Positions 56,932 to 64,000 of a DNA stretch of 64,000 bases are shown one piece after another. Where the stretch lies: positions 124,001 to 188,000 of the forward strand of contig BGKB01000006.1 in assembly GCA_003116975.1 (NCBI GenBank), written 5' to 3'. Numbering within the stretch: the stretch's first letter is position 1; each line of letters begins with the position of its first letter. Made by a program: the position numbers and the translations under genes. This DNA is from Aurantiochytrium sp. KH105. Taxonomy: Eukaryota > Sar > Bigyra > Thraustochytrida > Thraustochytriidae. Under the pieces are notes generated by a model. The model saw only the letters and a list, made by a program, of their open reading frames with translations, searched no databases and was not told the DNA's origin.

Positions 56932-58947
56932 ATGGCGGAAGGCGCGCGCGCTCGTGACACTGGCGTCCGACCCCAGGATGGCGTCGGTGCGCCGTCCCTG
57001 GTGCCTGTACCGGACGAGGAGCTCGCAGGCGTGGAGGAGTGGGATGAAGCGAAGCTGGCAGCCAAGGTCACTCTCCCATGGATCGAGCGACTCAGCGCCG
57101 CTCAAGTTGACGCAATCTTCAAGCGTGCGGACACGCTCGGTGTGGACCTCGGCCGCAAAGAGGAAAGATGTCTCGCTGTCATACAGCAGGGCGACAATCG
57201 CACGATTTACAAGTGGTTCGACAGCGACGTGGCGTACGTCGCTCCCCCTGTCGCCGCGCGGGAACGAACGAGCGAACTTCGAAGGAGCGCGAATGCCGCT
57301 CTGGCTTCCGCTGGAGCCGAAGCCGAAGCCGTGCCGCCCCACCCCAGGTCCTTAGCGGTGAGATCGTCTCGAGCGACTAGATCCGCGGGCAGCGTCCCCT
57401 GGATCTTCCAGCCCAGATTCATCGAACCCTGGAGCCACTTTGGCGATGACACCCACAAGGCGCTCGATATCTTCAAGTCCACGCTGCTCTCTGAGAAGGT
57501 TGGGAATCCGGATCTTATGTCCCAGCGTCTCGCCATGGACTTTGCCGTGGGATCCGCTACGGAGCGCGAGACGCCGGTGCAGGCCTGGGCAATGAAGTAC
57601 CACGACAAGGTACTCGCCCACGGCCTCCACCCGGTCATCGAACATCTCTCGCGTGGTTCCGTGACTCTTGGGTGCAGTTATCAGATGAAGCGAGAAGTGC
57701 GCCTCGGCTTTGGCCTTGGGGACTGTTTCGTGGATGGTGACACCTGTTCCGTAGACGACGGCTCTCTTGTAGCATGCGTTGAGTGCAAGCGGACGGGGAC
57801 TATGCCCTGGATCTCGATCATGAATGAGTACAACCGGTGCTTGCCCTCGGGCTCCCATAGGACTGTTATCCGACTCGATGAAAACGGCGATCGCACCGAG
57901 CCCCGTCAGAATGTGTGTAGCTGGCGGCTGACGGTCGCAGACCCTTTGGGACAGCTCGTCATGTACATGGTCATGTCTGGGTGCAAGTTCGGAATGCTGA
58001 CCAACAGCTACAGGACCTTCTTTGTGCGCCTGGGCACCCGTCCACGCACCGTCTACGTCACGGATGCCTTCTACCCAGAGCAAGACGACACTCACTGCAA
58101 CCCAAACGGCATGGCTCTTGGCCACGCGACTCTGCTCTTCTATGCGCACGCCCTCAGTGAGCACGTGCGTGGCCAGCCGCGGAAGCCGTTCTGGAACTGG
58201 TTCAATTGCCCGAACGTACAGGGTGCTGACGAAGACACGCGATTCGATGACACGCCTCAGCAGGACAGCGATAGAAGCTGCAACGGCCCAGACGATACGC
58301 CCGATATACAGGACATGTACACGCAAGACGTGCAGGCTCTTTTCGGGCAGAGACTCCATCTCGTTGCCGACGACGGCTCGCGCGCCATCAAGCTCGACCT
58401 GGGAGAGCGGTACTGGACTAAGCACGAAGCTACGGACGTGCTGTGCAGCGCCGGGCTTGGTATGGGCAACGTTGATTTTGAGGGTCACCGATGCTTTTTA
58501 AAGACGGTGTCTCTACACGCCAAGTCTGCGAACCGCGAACTGCTGCACGAAGCGCAGGTTTACGGGGAGCTCGAGCACCTCCAGGGTGGTGTTCTGCCAA
58601 AACTTGTTCTACATGGCCAGGATGCGTTCTTTGCACTCCGGGGCGTGCTTACGACACAGGAAGGTGTGGCCTTGAGCGCTGGTGGATCGAAAGTGGCAGA
58701 GCGCATCTCACTCTCTGGAGGACTTGCCTTCCTCGCCAACAAGATTGAGGGAGCGCTGAGTGCGCTCCACACGGCCGGGTATTTGCACGGAGATGTGGCG
58801 CTACGTAACATCGTTATCAATAGTTCCGGGGATGTCAAGCTCATTGACCTAGGGCGCGCAAGCAAGCTGTTGAGCCCAGGCGAGGCATCTGATGAGCTTA
58901 AGATCGTGAGGGAAACATTGGTTCCGCAACTGAGAAGTATCGTCTGA
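56932..58947 (+). CDS. PD-(D/E)XK nuclease-like/protein kinase fusion, copy 1 (671 aa)
   Basis: Not a named family to me; the architecture recalls fungal FunK1-type kinases and REase-kinase forms of Crinkler-type effectors. Residues 30-100 are helical. 160-370 is a RecB-like nuclease fold: candidate D264 (GLGDCFV), E284-C-K286 in VECKR, then Q341 and Y345 in GQLVMYM (the QxxxY motif), followed by CKFGMLTN and FFVRLG. An Asp-rich linker lies at 432-465. The kinase domain at about 490-671 has K524 (FLKTVS), E540 (HEAQVYGEL), HGD at 619-621 with D621 and N626, and D639-L-G641 in place of DFG, so the catalytic residues are kept. Only 30 residues follow DLG, so there is no full C-lobe, as in minimal kinases. 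No signal peptide and no LxLFLAK motif. The first ATG was chosen; its 5' context is shared with copy 2. DNA cleavage and phosphotransfer are predicted, not shown. Confidence 0.85.
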   Translation: MAEGARARDTGVRPQDGVGAPSLVPVPDEELAGVEEWDEAKLAAKVTLPWIERLSAAQVDAIFKRADTLGVDLGRKEERCLAVIQQGDNRTIYKWFDSDVAYVAPPVAARERTSELRRSANAALASAGAEAEAVPPHPRSLAVRSSRATRSAGSVPWIFQPRFIEPWSHFGDDTHKALDIFKSTLLSEKVGNPDLMSQRLAMDFAVGSATERETPVQAWAMKYHDKVLAHGLHPVIEHLSRGSVTLGCSYQMKREVRLGFGLGDCFVDGDTCSVDDGSLVACVECKRTGTMPWISIMNEYNRCLPSGSHRTVIRLDENGDRTEPRQNVCSWRLTVADPLGQLVMYMVMSGCKFGMLTNSYRTFFVRLGTRPRTVYVTDAFYPEQDDTHCNPNGMALGHATLLFYAHALSEHVRGQPRKPFWNWFNCPNVQGADEDTRFDDTPQQDSDRSCNGPDDTPDIQDMYTQDVQALFGQRLHLVADDGSRAIKLDLGERYWTKHEATDVLCSAGLGMGNVDFEGHRCFLKTVSLHAKSANRELLHEAQVYGELEHLQGGVLPKLVLHGQDAFFALRGVLTTQEGVALSAGGSKVAERISLSGGLAFLANKIEGALSALHTAGYLHGDVALRNIVINSSGDVKLIDLGRASKLLSPGEASDELKIVRETLVPQLRSIV

Positions 58948-59601
58948 TCAATTGAGTTTACCATAGTCAATGCGAGGCAAGGTACTCCCGACCTTGGACC
59001 GCACTGTTGCCGTCGATCGTGACACTTCACGAGGCCAACCACCAAAAGGACTAGTGTCTGTTAGACAGATCACGGGCCGAATCGACAAGGCATAATGAAA
59101 ATAATTTATTGTTGCTGTGTTCTAACAAGGCGGAGCGGTCGGCGTTCGTACCCTTGCTCTACTTTGCGTCGGCATTCGGTAAACGACGAAGTTGCAACAG
59201 CCCCCTTTTTGCCTACCTAGTATGGTAGAGGAGACGCCACAGCCCTTCTATAACACTTGTCGCGATGACTTCGTCCTGCCGCCGAACCGACTTACCTTGA
59301 CTGACGAAACAACCCGAACCACGCACACCTACAGCCTCTTGGATTTTGACTCCCGAATCTTAATGCAAAACGAACTCGCAGTCGGTCTCAGCAAACGCTT
59401 CTTCTGGGGACGAGCAGACAACAATCACAGTCTCCATTCCAAAGTGCGTTTCATCGCACGCCACTCGACGAGCGCAGCCTCCCTGCAAGGCATCGAAAAC
59501 ACTCTGATAACGGTTTGCACCAGGATCGTCGGCAGGCGCAAATACAACTTGCTGACAGCAGAGAATGAAAGAAAGTCTGGTCAGCAAGAAGACATCGAGC
59601 T
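58948..59601. other. Spacer between the nuclease-kinase copies
   Basis: 654 bp. The first 18 bases after the stop (TCAATTGAGTTTACC) recur after copy 2. 58970-59270 has no counterpart after copy 2. 59275-59560 is a diverged repeat of 61640-61890. AATAATTTATT near 59101 could serve 3'-end formation. A plus-strand frame opens at 59192 and overlaps copy 2 out of frame; it is not called. Confidence 0.6.
59275..59560. repeat. Spacer repeat S, copy 1
   Basis: Collinear with 61640-61890: shared strings include CTCTTGGATT, ATGCAAAACNNACTCG, GTCGGTC, AAACGCTTCTTCT, GACAATCACA and TGCACCAGGATCGT. The plus frame keeps KRFF[WL]GRAD[ND]NH in both copies, and the minus frame keeps CDETH.GME.VIVVC, so the coding sense, if any, is undecided. 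Confidence 0.75.
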
Positions 59602-61617
59602 ATGGCGGAGGACGCGCGCGCTCGTAACACTGGCGTCCGACCCCAGGATGGCGTCGGTGCGCCTGTCCTGGTGCCTGTACCGGACGAGGAGCTCGCAGGC
59701 GTGGAGGAGTGGGACGAAGCGAAGCTGGCAGCCAAGGTCACTCTCCCATGGATCGAGCGACTCAGCGCCGCTCAAGTTGACGCAATCTGCAAGCGTGCGG
59801 ACACGCTCGGTGTGGACCTCGGCCGCAAAGAGGAAAGACGTCTCGGTGCCATACAGGAGGGCGACAATCGCACGATTTACAAGTGGTTCGATAGCGACGT
59901 GGCGTACGCCGCTCCCCCTGTCGCCGCGCGGGAACGAACGAGCGAACTTCGTAGGAGCGCGAACGCCGCTCTGGCTTCCGCTGGAGCCGAAGCCGAAGCC
60001 GTGCCGCCCTACCCCAGGTCCTTAGCGGCGAGATCGTCTCGAGCGACTAGATCCGCGGGCAGCGTCCCCTGGATCTTCCAGCCCAGATTCATCGAACCCT
60101 GGACCTACTTTGGCGATGACACGCACGAGGCGCTCGATATCTTCAAGTCCACGCTGCTCTCTAGACAAGTTGGGAACCCAAATCTTATGTCCCAGCTTCT
60201 TGCCACGGGCTCCGCCGCGGAGTACGCTACGGAGCGCGAGACGCCGGTGCAGTCCTGGGCATTGAAGTACCACCACAAGGTACTCGCCCACGGCCTCCAC
60301 CCGGTCATCGAACATCTCTCGCGTGGTTCCGTGACTCTTGGGTGCAGTTATCAGATGAAGCGAGAAGTGCGCCTCGGCTTTGGCCTTGGGGACCGTTTCG
60401 TGGATGGTGACACCTGTTCCGTAGACGACGGCTCTCTTGTAGCATGCGTTGAGTGCAAGCGGACGGGGACTATGCCCTGGATCTCGATCATGAATGAGTA
60501 CAGCCGGTGCTTGCCCTCGGGCTCCTATAGGACTGATATCCGACTCGATGAAAACGGCGATCGCACCGAGCCCTGTCAGAATGTGTGTAGCTGGCGGCTG
60601 ACGGTCGCAGACCCTTTGGGACAGCTCGTCATGTATATGGTCATGTCTGGGTGCAAGTTCGGAATGCTGACCAACAGCTACAGGACCTTCTTTGTGCGCC
60701 TGGGCACCCGTCCACGCACCGTCTACGTCACGGATGCCTTCTACCCAGAGCAAGACGACACTCACTGCAACCCAAACGGCATGGCTCTTGGCCACGCGAC
60801 TCTGCTCTTCTATGCGCACGCCCTCAGTGAGCACGTGCGTGGCCAGCCGCGGAAGCCGTTCTGGAACTGGTTCAATTGCCCAAACGTACAGGGTGCTGAC
60901 GAAGACACGCGATTCGATGACACGCCTCAGCAGGACAGCGATAGAAGCTGCAACGGCCCAGACGATACGCCCGATATACAGGACATGTACACGCAAGACG
61001 TGCAGGCTCTTTTCGGGCAGAGACTCCATCTCGTTGCCGACGACGGCTCGCGCGCCATCAAGCTCGACCTGGGAGAGCGGTACTGGACTAAGCACGAAGC
61101 TACGGACGTGCTGTGCAGCGCCGGGCTTGGTATGGGCAACGTTGATTTTGAGGGTCACCGATGCTTTTTAAAGACGGTGTCTCTACACGCCAAGTCTGCG
61201 AACCGCGAACTGCTGCACGAAGCGCAGGTTTACGGGGAGCTCGAGCCCCTCCAGGGTGGTGTTCTGCCAAAACTTGTTCTACATGGCCAGGATGCGTTCT
61301 TTGCACTCCGGGGCGTGCTTACGACACAGGAAGGTGTGGCCTTGAGCGCTGGTGGATCGAAAGTGGCAGAGCGCATCTCACTCTCCGGAGGCCTTGCCAC
61401 CCTCACCAACAAGATTGAGGGAGCGCTGAGTGCGCTCCACACGGCCGGGTATTTGCACGGAGATGTGGCGCTACGTAACATCGTCATCAATAGTTCCGGG
61501 GATGTCAAGCTCATTGACCTAGGGCGCGCAAGCAAGCTGTTGAGCCCAGGCGAGGCATCTGATGAGCTTAAGATCGTGAGGGAAACATTGGTTCCGCAAC
61601 TGAAAAGTATTTATTGA
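59602..61617 (+). CDS. PD-(D/E)XK nuclease-like/protein kinase fusion, copy 2 (671 aa)
   Basis: Same length and domain order as copy 1, 2,670 bp downstream on the same strand, and all motif residues are kept: GLGDRFV (D264), VECKR (E284, K286), QLVMY (Q341, Y345), FLKTVS (K524), HGD (D621), N626 and DLG (D639). By eye, the first 690 bp differ from copy 1 at about 6% of positions, including several neighbouring amino-acid changes at residues 188-210. The remaining 1.3 kb differs at only about 1-1.5%, mostly silently. Both copies keep open frames, so both have probably been under selection or the duplication is very young. A codon-level test is needed to separate these. The end differs slightly (KSIY versus RSIV). 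Confidence 0.85.
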   Translation: MAEDARARNTGVRPQDGVGAPVLVPVPDEELAGVEEWDEAKLAAKVTLPWIERLSAAQVDAICKRADTLGVDLGRKEERRLGAIQEGDNRTIYKWFDSDVAYAAPPVAARERTSELRRSANAALASAGAEAEAVPPYPRSLAARSSRATRSAGSVPWIFQPRFIEPWTYFGDDTHEALDIFKSTLLSRQVGNPNLMSQLLATGSAAEYATERETPVQSWALKYHHKVLAHGLHPVIEHLSRGSVTLGCSYQMKREVRLGFGLGDRFVDGDTCSVDDGSLVACVECKRTGTMPWISIMNEYSRCLPSGSYRTDIRLDENGDRTEPCQNVCSWRLTVADPLGQLVMYMVMSGCKFGMLTNSYRTFFVRLGTRPRTVYVTDAFYPEQDDTHCNPNGMALGHATLLFYAHALSEHVRGQPRKPFWNWFNCPNVQGADEDTRFDDTPQQDSDRSCNGPDDTPDIQDMYTQDVQALFGQRLHLVADDGSRAIKLDLGERYWTKHEATDVLCSAGLGMGNVDFEGHRCFLKTVSLHAKSANRELLHEAQVYGELEPLQGGVLPKLVLHGQDAFFALRGVLTTQEGVALSAGGSKVAERISLSGGLATLTNKIEGALSALHTAGYLHGDVALRNIVINSSGDVKLIDLGRASKLLSPGEASDELKIVRETLVPQLKSIY

Positions 61618-61639
61618 TCAATTGAGTTTACCTACGGCT

Positions 61640-61890
61640 GTCGAAACGACCCTAACCCCCCCACACACACACTTACACCCTCTTGGATTGATTCCTGATT
61701 CTGATGCAAAACATACTCGTAGTCGGTCAAACGCTTCTTCTTGGGACGGGCAGACGACAATCACAATCTCCATACCAGGGTGAGTTTCATCGCATACTGC
61801 TCGACGAGCCTTGCAAGGCATCGAAGACACTCTCATGGACTGCACCAGGATCGTGGAAAGCGTCGGCAGGCGCAACAAATCTACTAGTTG
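61640..61890. repeat. Spacer repeat S, copy 2
   Basis: Diverged partner of 59275-59560. It follows copy 2 almost directly, with a CACACAC run at 61659-61671 and several small deletions. Confidence 0.75.
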
Positions 61891-61906
61891 AAAGACTCTT
61901 CGCTGG

Positions 61907-62482
61907 TTACCTCGAGAGAGAGCCCGCGCGCGTCATTGCGCCCATCCGCCCAGAGGCTGAGTGTCCATCCATAAAATTCATGCCGTCTCTCGCCGTCGTT
62001 TCTATGTTGGGCATGTCGAGAATGTGACCACTGTACTTTTCACGTACACCAAATCCTTGCTCATCCGTGTTGAAGATGGATATGCTGGGCTTGTGAGTTT
62101 TCGTGCACTTTTGCTCTGGATCTGGCACGAAGTCGTCTCCAAGAGACATGTCTCCTTCAGGGGGGTCACCGCGGAGACCAGAAATTTTGGAGCCAAGAAT
62201 GCCACCATTGTCACTCACACCTGCACTGATTGAGAGGACGACGAGGAGAAACAGAAACAAAAGTGCAAATCCAATGGCTAGCTTCTTCAGATTTTCCGTC
62301 TTTTTGTTCTTGATACAACGACCGTGATGTCGATGGACATGCTGTTCATGGTTGTTCCAGCCGGCACCAAAAGCATTCCTTACAGCGCCCGGTAGCGCTG
62401 TGAATCCAAAGCGCCCACCAGCGCCTTGCATGCTTCGTTGATTTTGTTTTCTCGCGGAAATGCTGTCGCAGAAATCAAGCAT
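61907..62482 (-). CDS. Small single-pass membrane protein, unknown (191 aa)
   Basis: Seen: basic, His-rich N-terminus; KKTENLKKLA followed by one strong membrane segment at about 70-90 (IGFALLFLFLLVVLSISAG); then a soluble tail of about 100 residues with acidic and Pro-rich patches and a few Met. Positive residues before the segment predict N-in topology (type II). Starts are possible at Met1 (62482) and Met18. Not recognised. The tail is short for a Golgi enzyme and the stop lies next to spacer repeat S, so it may be the anchor and stem of a gene truncated during the neighbouring duplication. Confidence 0.5.
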   Translation of the reverse strand: MLDFCDSISARKQNQRSMQGAGGRFGFTALPGAVRNAFGAGWNNHEQHVHRHHGRCIKNKKTENLKKLAIGFALLFLFLLVVLSISAGVSDNGGILGSKISGLRGDPPEGDMSLGDDFVPDPEQKCTKTHKPSISIFNTDEQGFGVREKYSGHILDMPNIETTARDGMNFMDGHSASGRMGAMTRAGSLSR

Positions 62483-63571
62483 TTACAAATAGAAACACCC
62501 ACTTCACTTATTCGTTGCTCAGCGGAGCAAAAGGCCGCACAGTGCATGTATAGGCAAGACTGTCTGCGAAGAGAGAGAGAGGAAGCTATAGTTGTCAGAC
62601 AGGATCAGATCTAAGTAGCTAAGCAGATACAAGCAGCCTATAATTTTTTAACGTTAAAAAAGGGGGTGGCCGGAAACGCGCGCTGCGCACACCCCCTGCC
62701 TGCCTGCCTGGCTACCCGCTTTACACTTTCCTTTCGCCTTTCGCACACTTTCTTTCTGCACGTGCTCGCACGTGCTGCACCGGCGTCACCGGCGTCACCG
62801 CGACCGCTGCGCGGGGCGACTGCGAGGCGAACGAAGCCCGCGCCGCGCGGGCACAGAGACGCGGCGCTGCGCCGCGGCTGTCCCTCGCTCTCAGGCCGGG
62901 CGGGTGTGCGTCGCCTCGTGTCCGGGCGCCGGCGGTGCGCGCTCGCAGTCGCTCGCGCGCAGGGCGCGAGCGGGCGAGACGGCGCGCGGAGCGGCACGCC
63001 GCGGCGCCTCGTCCAGGCAGCTGCAGCAGCTCACGCGCGACAGCGGCGAGGCGAGCGAGGCGAGCTGCAGCTGCAGCTGCGTGCAGAGGCCGGCCGCTCG
63101 CAGCGAGCGGGCGGGCGGGCGAGCGGGCGTGTGCGCGCCGCGGCGGCCGCCCCTCGCCAGGCCAGCGGGCTTCGTGAGAGAGGCGGCTGCTGGTCCCGGC
63201 CGTGTCGCCTGGCGGGGTGCGGCGGCGGGGGCGGGGCTGCAGCGCACGACGAGCGACGGGCTCGCCGTCGTCACGGCTGGGCAGCCTCGTCGGTATCACG
63301 ATTTTGTCCTCGAGGAGGCTCGCAGCAGCAGCAGAAGCGTGACCGTCCCGAGCCAGGCGGGGCTGGCGAGTCCTCGCGGCAAGGAGGGCGGGCGACCAGA
63401 GCCCGCATCGGTCGAGGCCGAGCTCGCCGTGGAGCAGCCGGCGGACGAGCGGAGAAGGGGAGCGCGAGAGGGAGGGGGGAAGGGCCGGCAGAACGGCGCG
63501 CGTGGGCTCCGCAAGACGAGCGGAGCAGACGAAGCGGAGCGGGGCTGGCTGAGCCGGCCGGCACTCGCACC
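62483..63571. other. Divergent intergenic, GC-rich CpG-island-like
   Basis: 1.1 kb. An AT-rich start near 62640 (TTTTTTAACGTTAAAAAA, a perfect dyad) is followed by extremely GC-rich sequence to 63570 with GCGAGCGGGCG-type repeats. Long open frames on both strands here are produced by base composition. Probably the promoter and leader of the gene starting at 63572. Confidence 0.5.
62644..62661. promoter_or_regulatory. Perfect palindrome TTTTTTAACGTTAAAAAA
   Basis: An 18-bp exact dyad centred on AACGTT between divergent genes; a possible regulatory site or hairpin. Confidence 0.4.
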
Positions 63572-64000
63572 ATGCAGAATGACTACACCCCCACCTCTGG
63601 CGTCGAGCTCGTGACGCTGCTCGTGGACGAGACCAAGACTGCCTTGCAAGGCGCTGTGACGTGCAAACGCAGGGCAAAGTACTTGTTGAGCATCTTGGAG
63701 CAGGACATCCAACCCACCCTCTCGCGATGGCAGCAAGCTGAAAAACAAGAGCAACAAGCGCAAGATGCCGCTCTACATGGCACGTCTCCGCGGAGAACAA
63801 GCTTTGTCGCAAGGGGACGATCAAGCACAAGAGGATCGGCCGCATCTGGATCGTCGTTTCCCTTCGTGACCACCAGAAACCCCATGGCAGGAAATCGTTA
63901 TCCCGACCCCGACGGCCAAGGTTCCGCAGATGGACCAGAGGGTACGCTTCTGATTATTGAGGCCAAAATGCGAGACGTCGTAGTGATCTTGCGCCAGCGC
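63572..64000 (+). CDS. N-terminal part of an unrecognised protein (runs off right edge)
   Basis: 143 codons are open from an ATG in good context (CACCATGC) to the window end. Seen: a helical N-terminal segment (VELVTLLVDETKTALQG, CKRRAKYLLSILEQDI) with a Gln/Glu-rich continuation, a Ser/Arg-rich linker, then a second helix-like segment near the edge (TLLIIEAKMRDVVVIL). The TK-x(8)-CKRRAKYL pattern faintly recalls the N-terminal four-helix bundle of MLKL-like and some TKL kinases, where NKxxC-R motifs occur; this is only a suggestion. Codon bias agrees with neighbouring genes. Confidence 0.6.
   Translation, partial: MQNDYTPTSGVELVTLLVDETKTALQGAVTCKRRAKYLLSILEQDIQPTLSRWQQAEKQEQQAQDAALHGTSPRRTSFVARGRSSTRGSAASGSSFPFVTTRNPMAGNRYPDPDGQGSADGPEGTLLIIEAKMRDVVVILRQR

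Noticed and set aside
57352-58488. 378-codon minus-strand frame, also at 60022-61158
   Set aside because: Present in both copies only because the nuclease-kinase genes are nearly identical; no protein-like motifs.
59192-60025. 277-codon plus-strand frame starting in the spacer
   Set aside because: Its second half is copy 2 read out of frame; its first half is the diverged spacer repeat, broken in the other copy. Kept only as a repeat.
2040-62175. Shared string TTCAGGGGGGTC near 2041 and 62156
   Set aside because: Short, and one copy lies in an open frame; likely coincidence.
62721-63845. Long open frames on both strands of the GC-rich region
   Set aside because: Arg/Ala/Pro-rich low-complexity translations typical of very GC-rich noncoding DNA.
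1-64000. CRISPR array, rRNA, tRNA or prokaryotic operon signals
   Set aside because: No regularly spaced repeats of that kind, no clear tRNA A/B boxes with a fold, no Shine-Dalgarno pattern; introns and eukaryotic families argue for a nuclear genome.

Overview
This is a nuclear segment of a GC-rich, gene-dense eukaryote. Nearly all genes are long single exons, including one of 17.4 kb; only the ribosomal protein eL22 gene needs GT-AG introns. The gene set includes a peroxisomal DHRS4-type reductase, a persulfide dioxygenase, a mitochondrial-type asparaginyl-tRNA synthetase, ORC5, a DENN protein and a HERC-like giant. Together with GC-biased third positions and Gln/Ser codon runs, this fits a stramenopile, most likely a thraustochytrid (Labyrinthulomycetes). 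That placement is inference; no rRNA or other decisive marker is present.

Layout. 1-573: 3' part of an ETHE1-like gene running off the left edge (-). 2.5-3.5 kb: eL22, three exons. 4.0-7.5 kb: tandem pair of Old Yellow Enzyme ene-reductases (+). 8.8-26.3 kb: one intronless 5,811-codon HECT ubiquitin ligase (-). 27.2-29.9 kb: MYND zinc finger fused to an Asp/Asn beta-hydroxylase domain, divergent from 3-mercaptopyruvate sulfurtransferase. 30.2-31.5 kb: DHRS4-like SDR with a C-terminal SRL, and a small Gln-rich ORF. 31.8-36.7 kb: large secreted GH43-like protein. 36.8-40.1 kb: asparaginyl-tRNA synthetase and a GT34-type glycosyltransferase (-). 40.1-44.3 kb: gene-poor, more AT-rich stretch holding a decayed nuclease gene. 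44.3-48.2 kb: tripartite DENN protein. 48.4-56.6 kb: ORC5 fused behind about thirteen Trp-rich repeats, split in this sequence by a single-base frame break. 56.9-61.6 kb: tandem, nearly identical genes joining a PD-(D/E)XK (QxxxY) nuclease-like domain to a short protein kinase domain. 61.9-62.5 kb: small single-pass membrane ORF. 63.6 kb to the end: start of an unrecognised gene.

The most unusual content lies in the right third: the ORC5/Trp-repeat fusion, and the nuclease-kinase family with two intact copies and one relic (stop codon and frame breaks) about 14.5 kb away. The left two thirds are mostly housekeeping and metabolic genes. Two sulfide/persulfide enzymes (ETHE1, MST) and four oxidoreductase or hydroxylase genes occur here, but nothing shows that they form a functional cluster.
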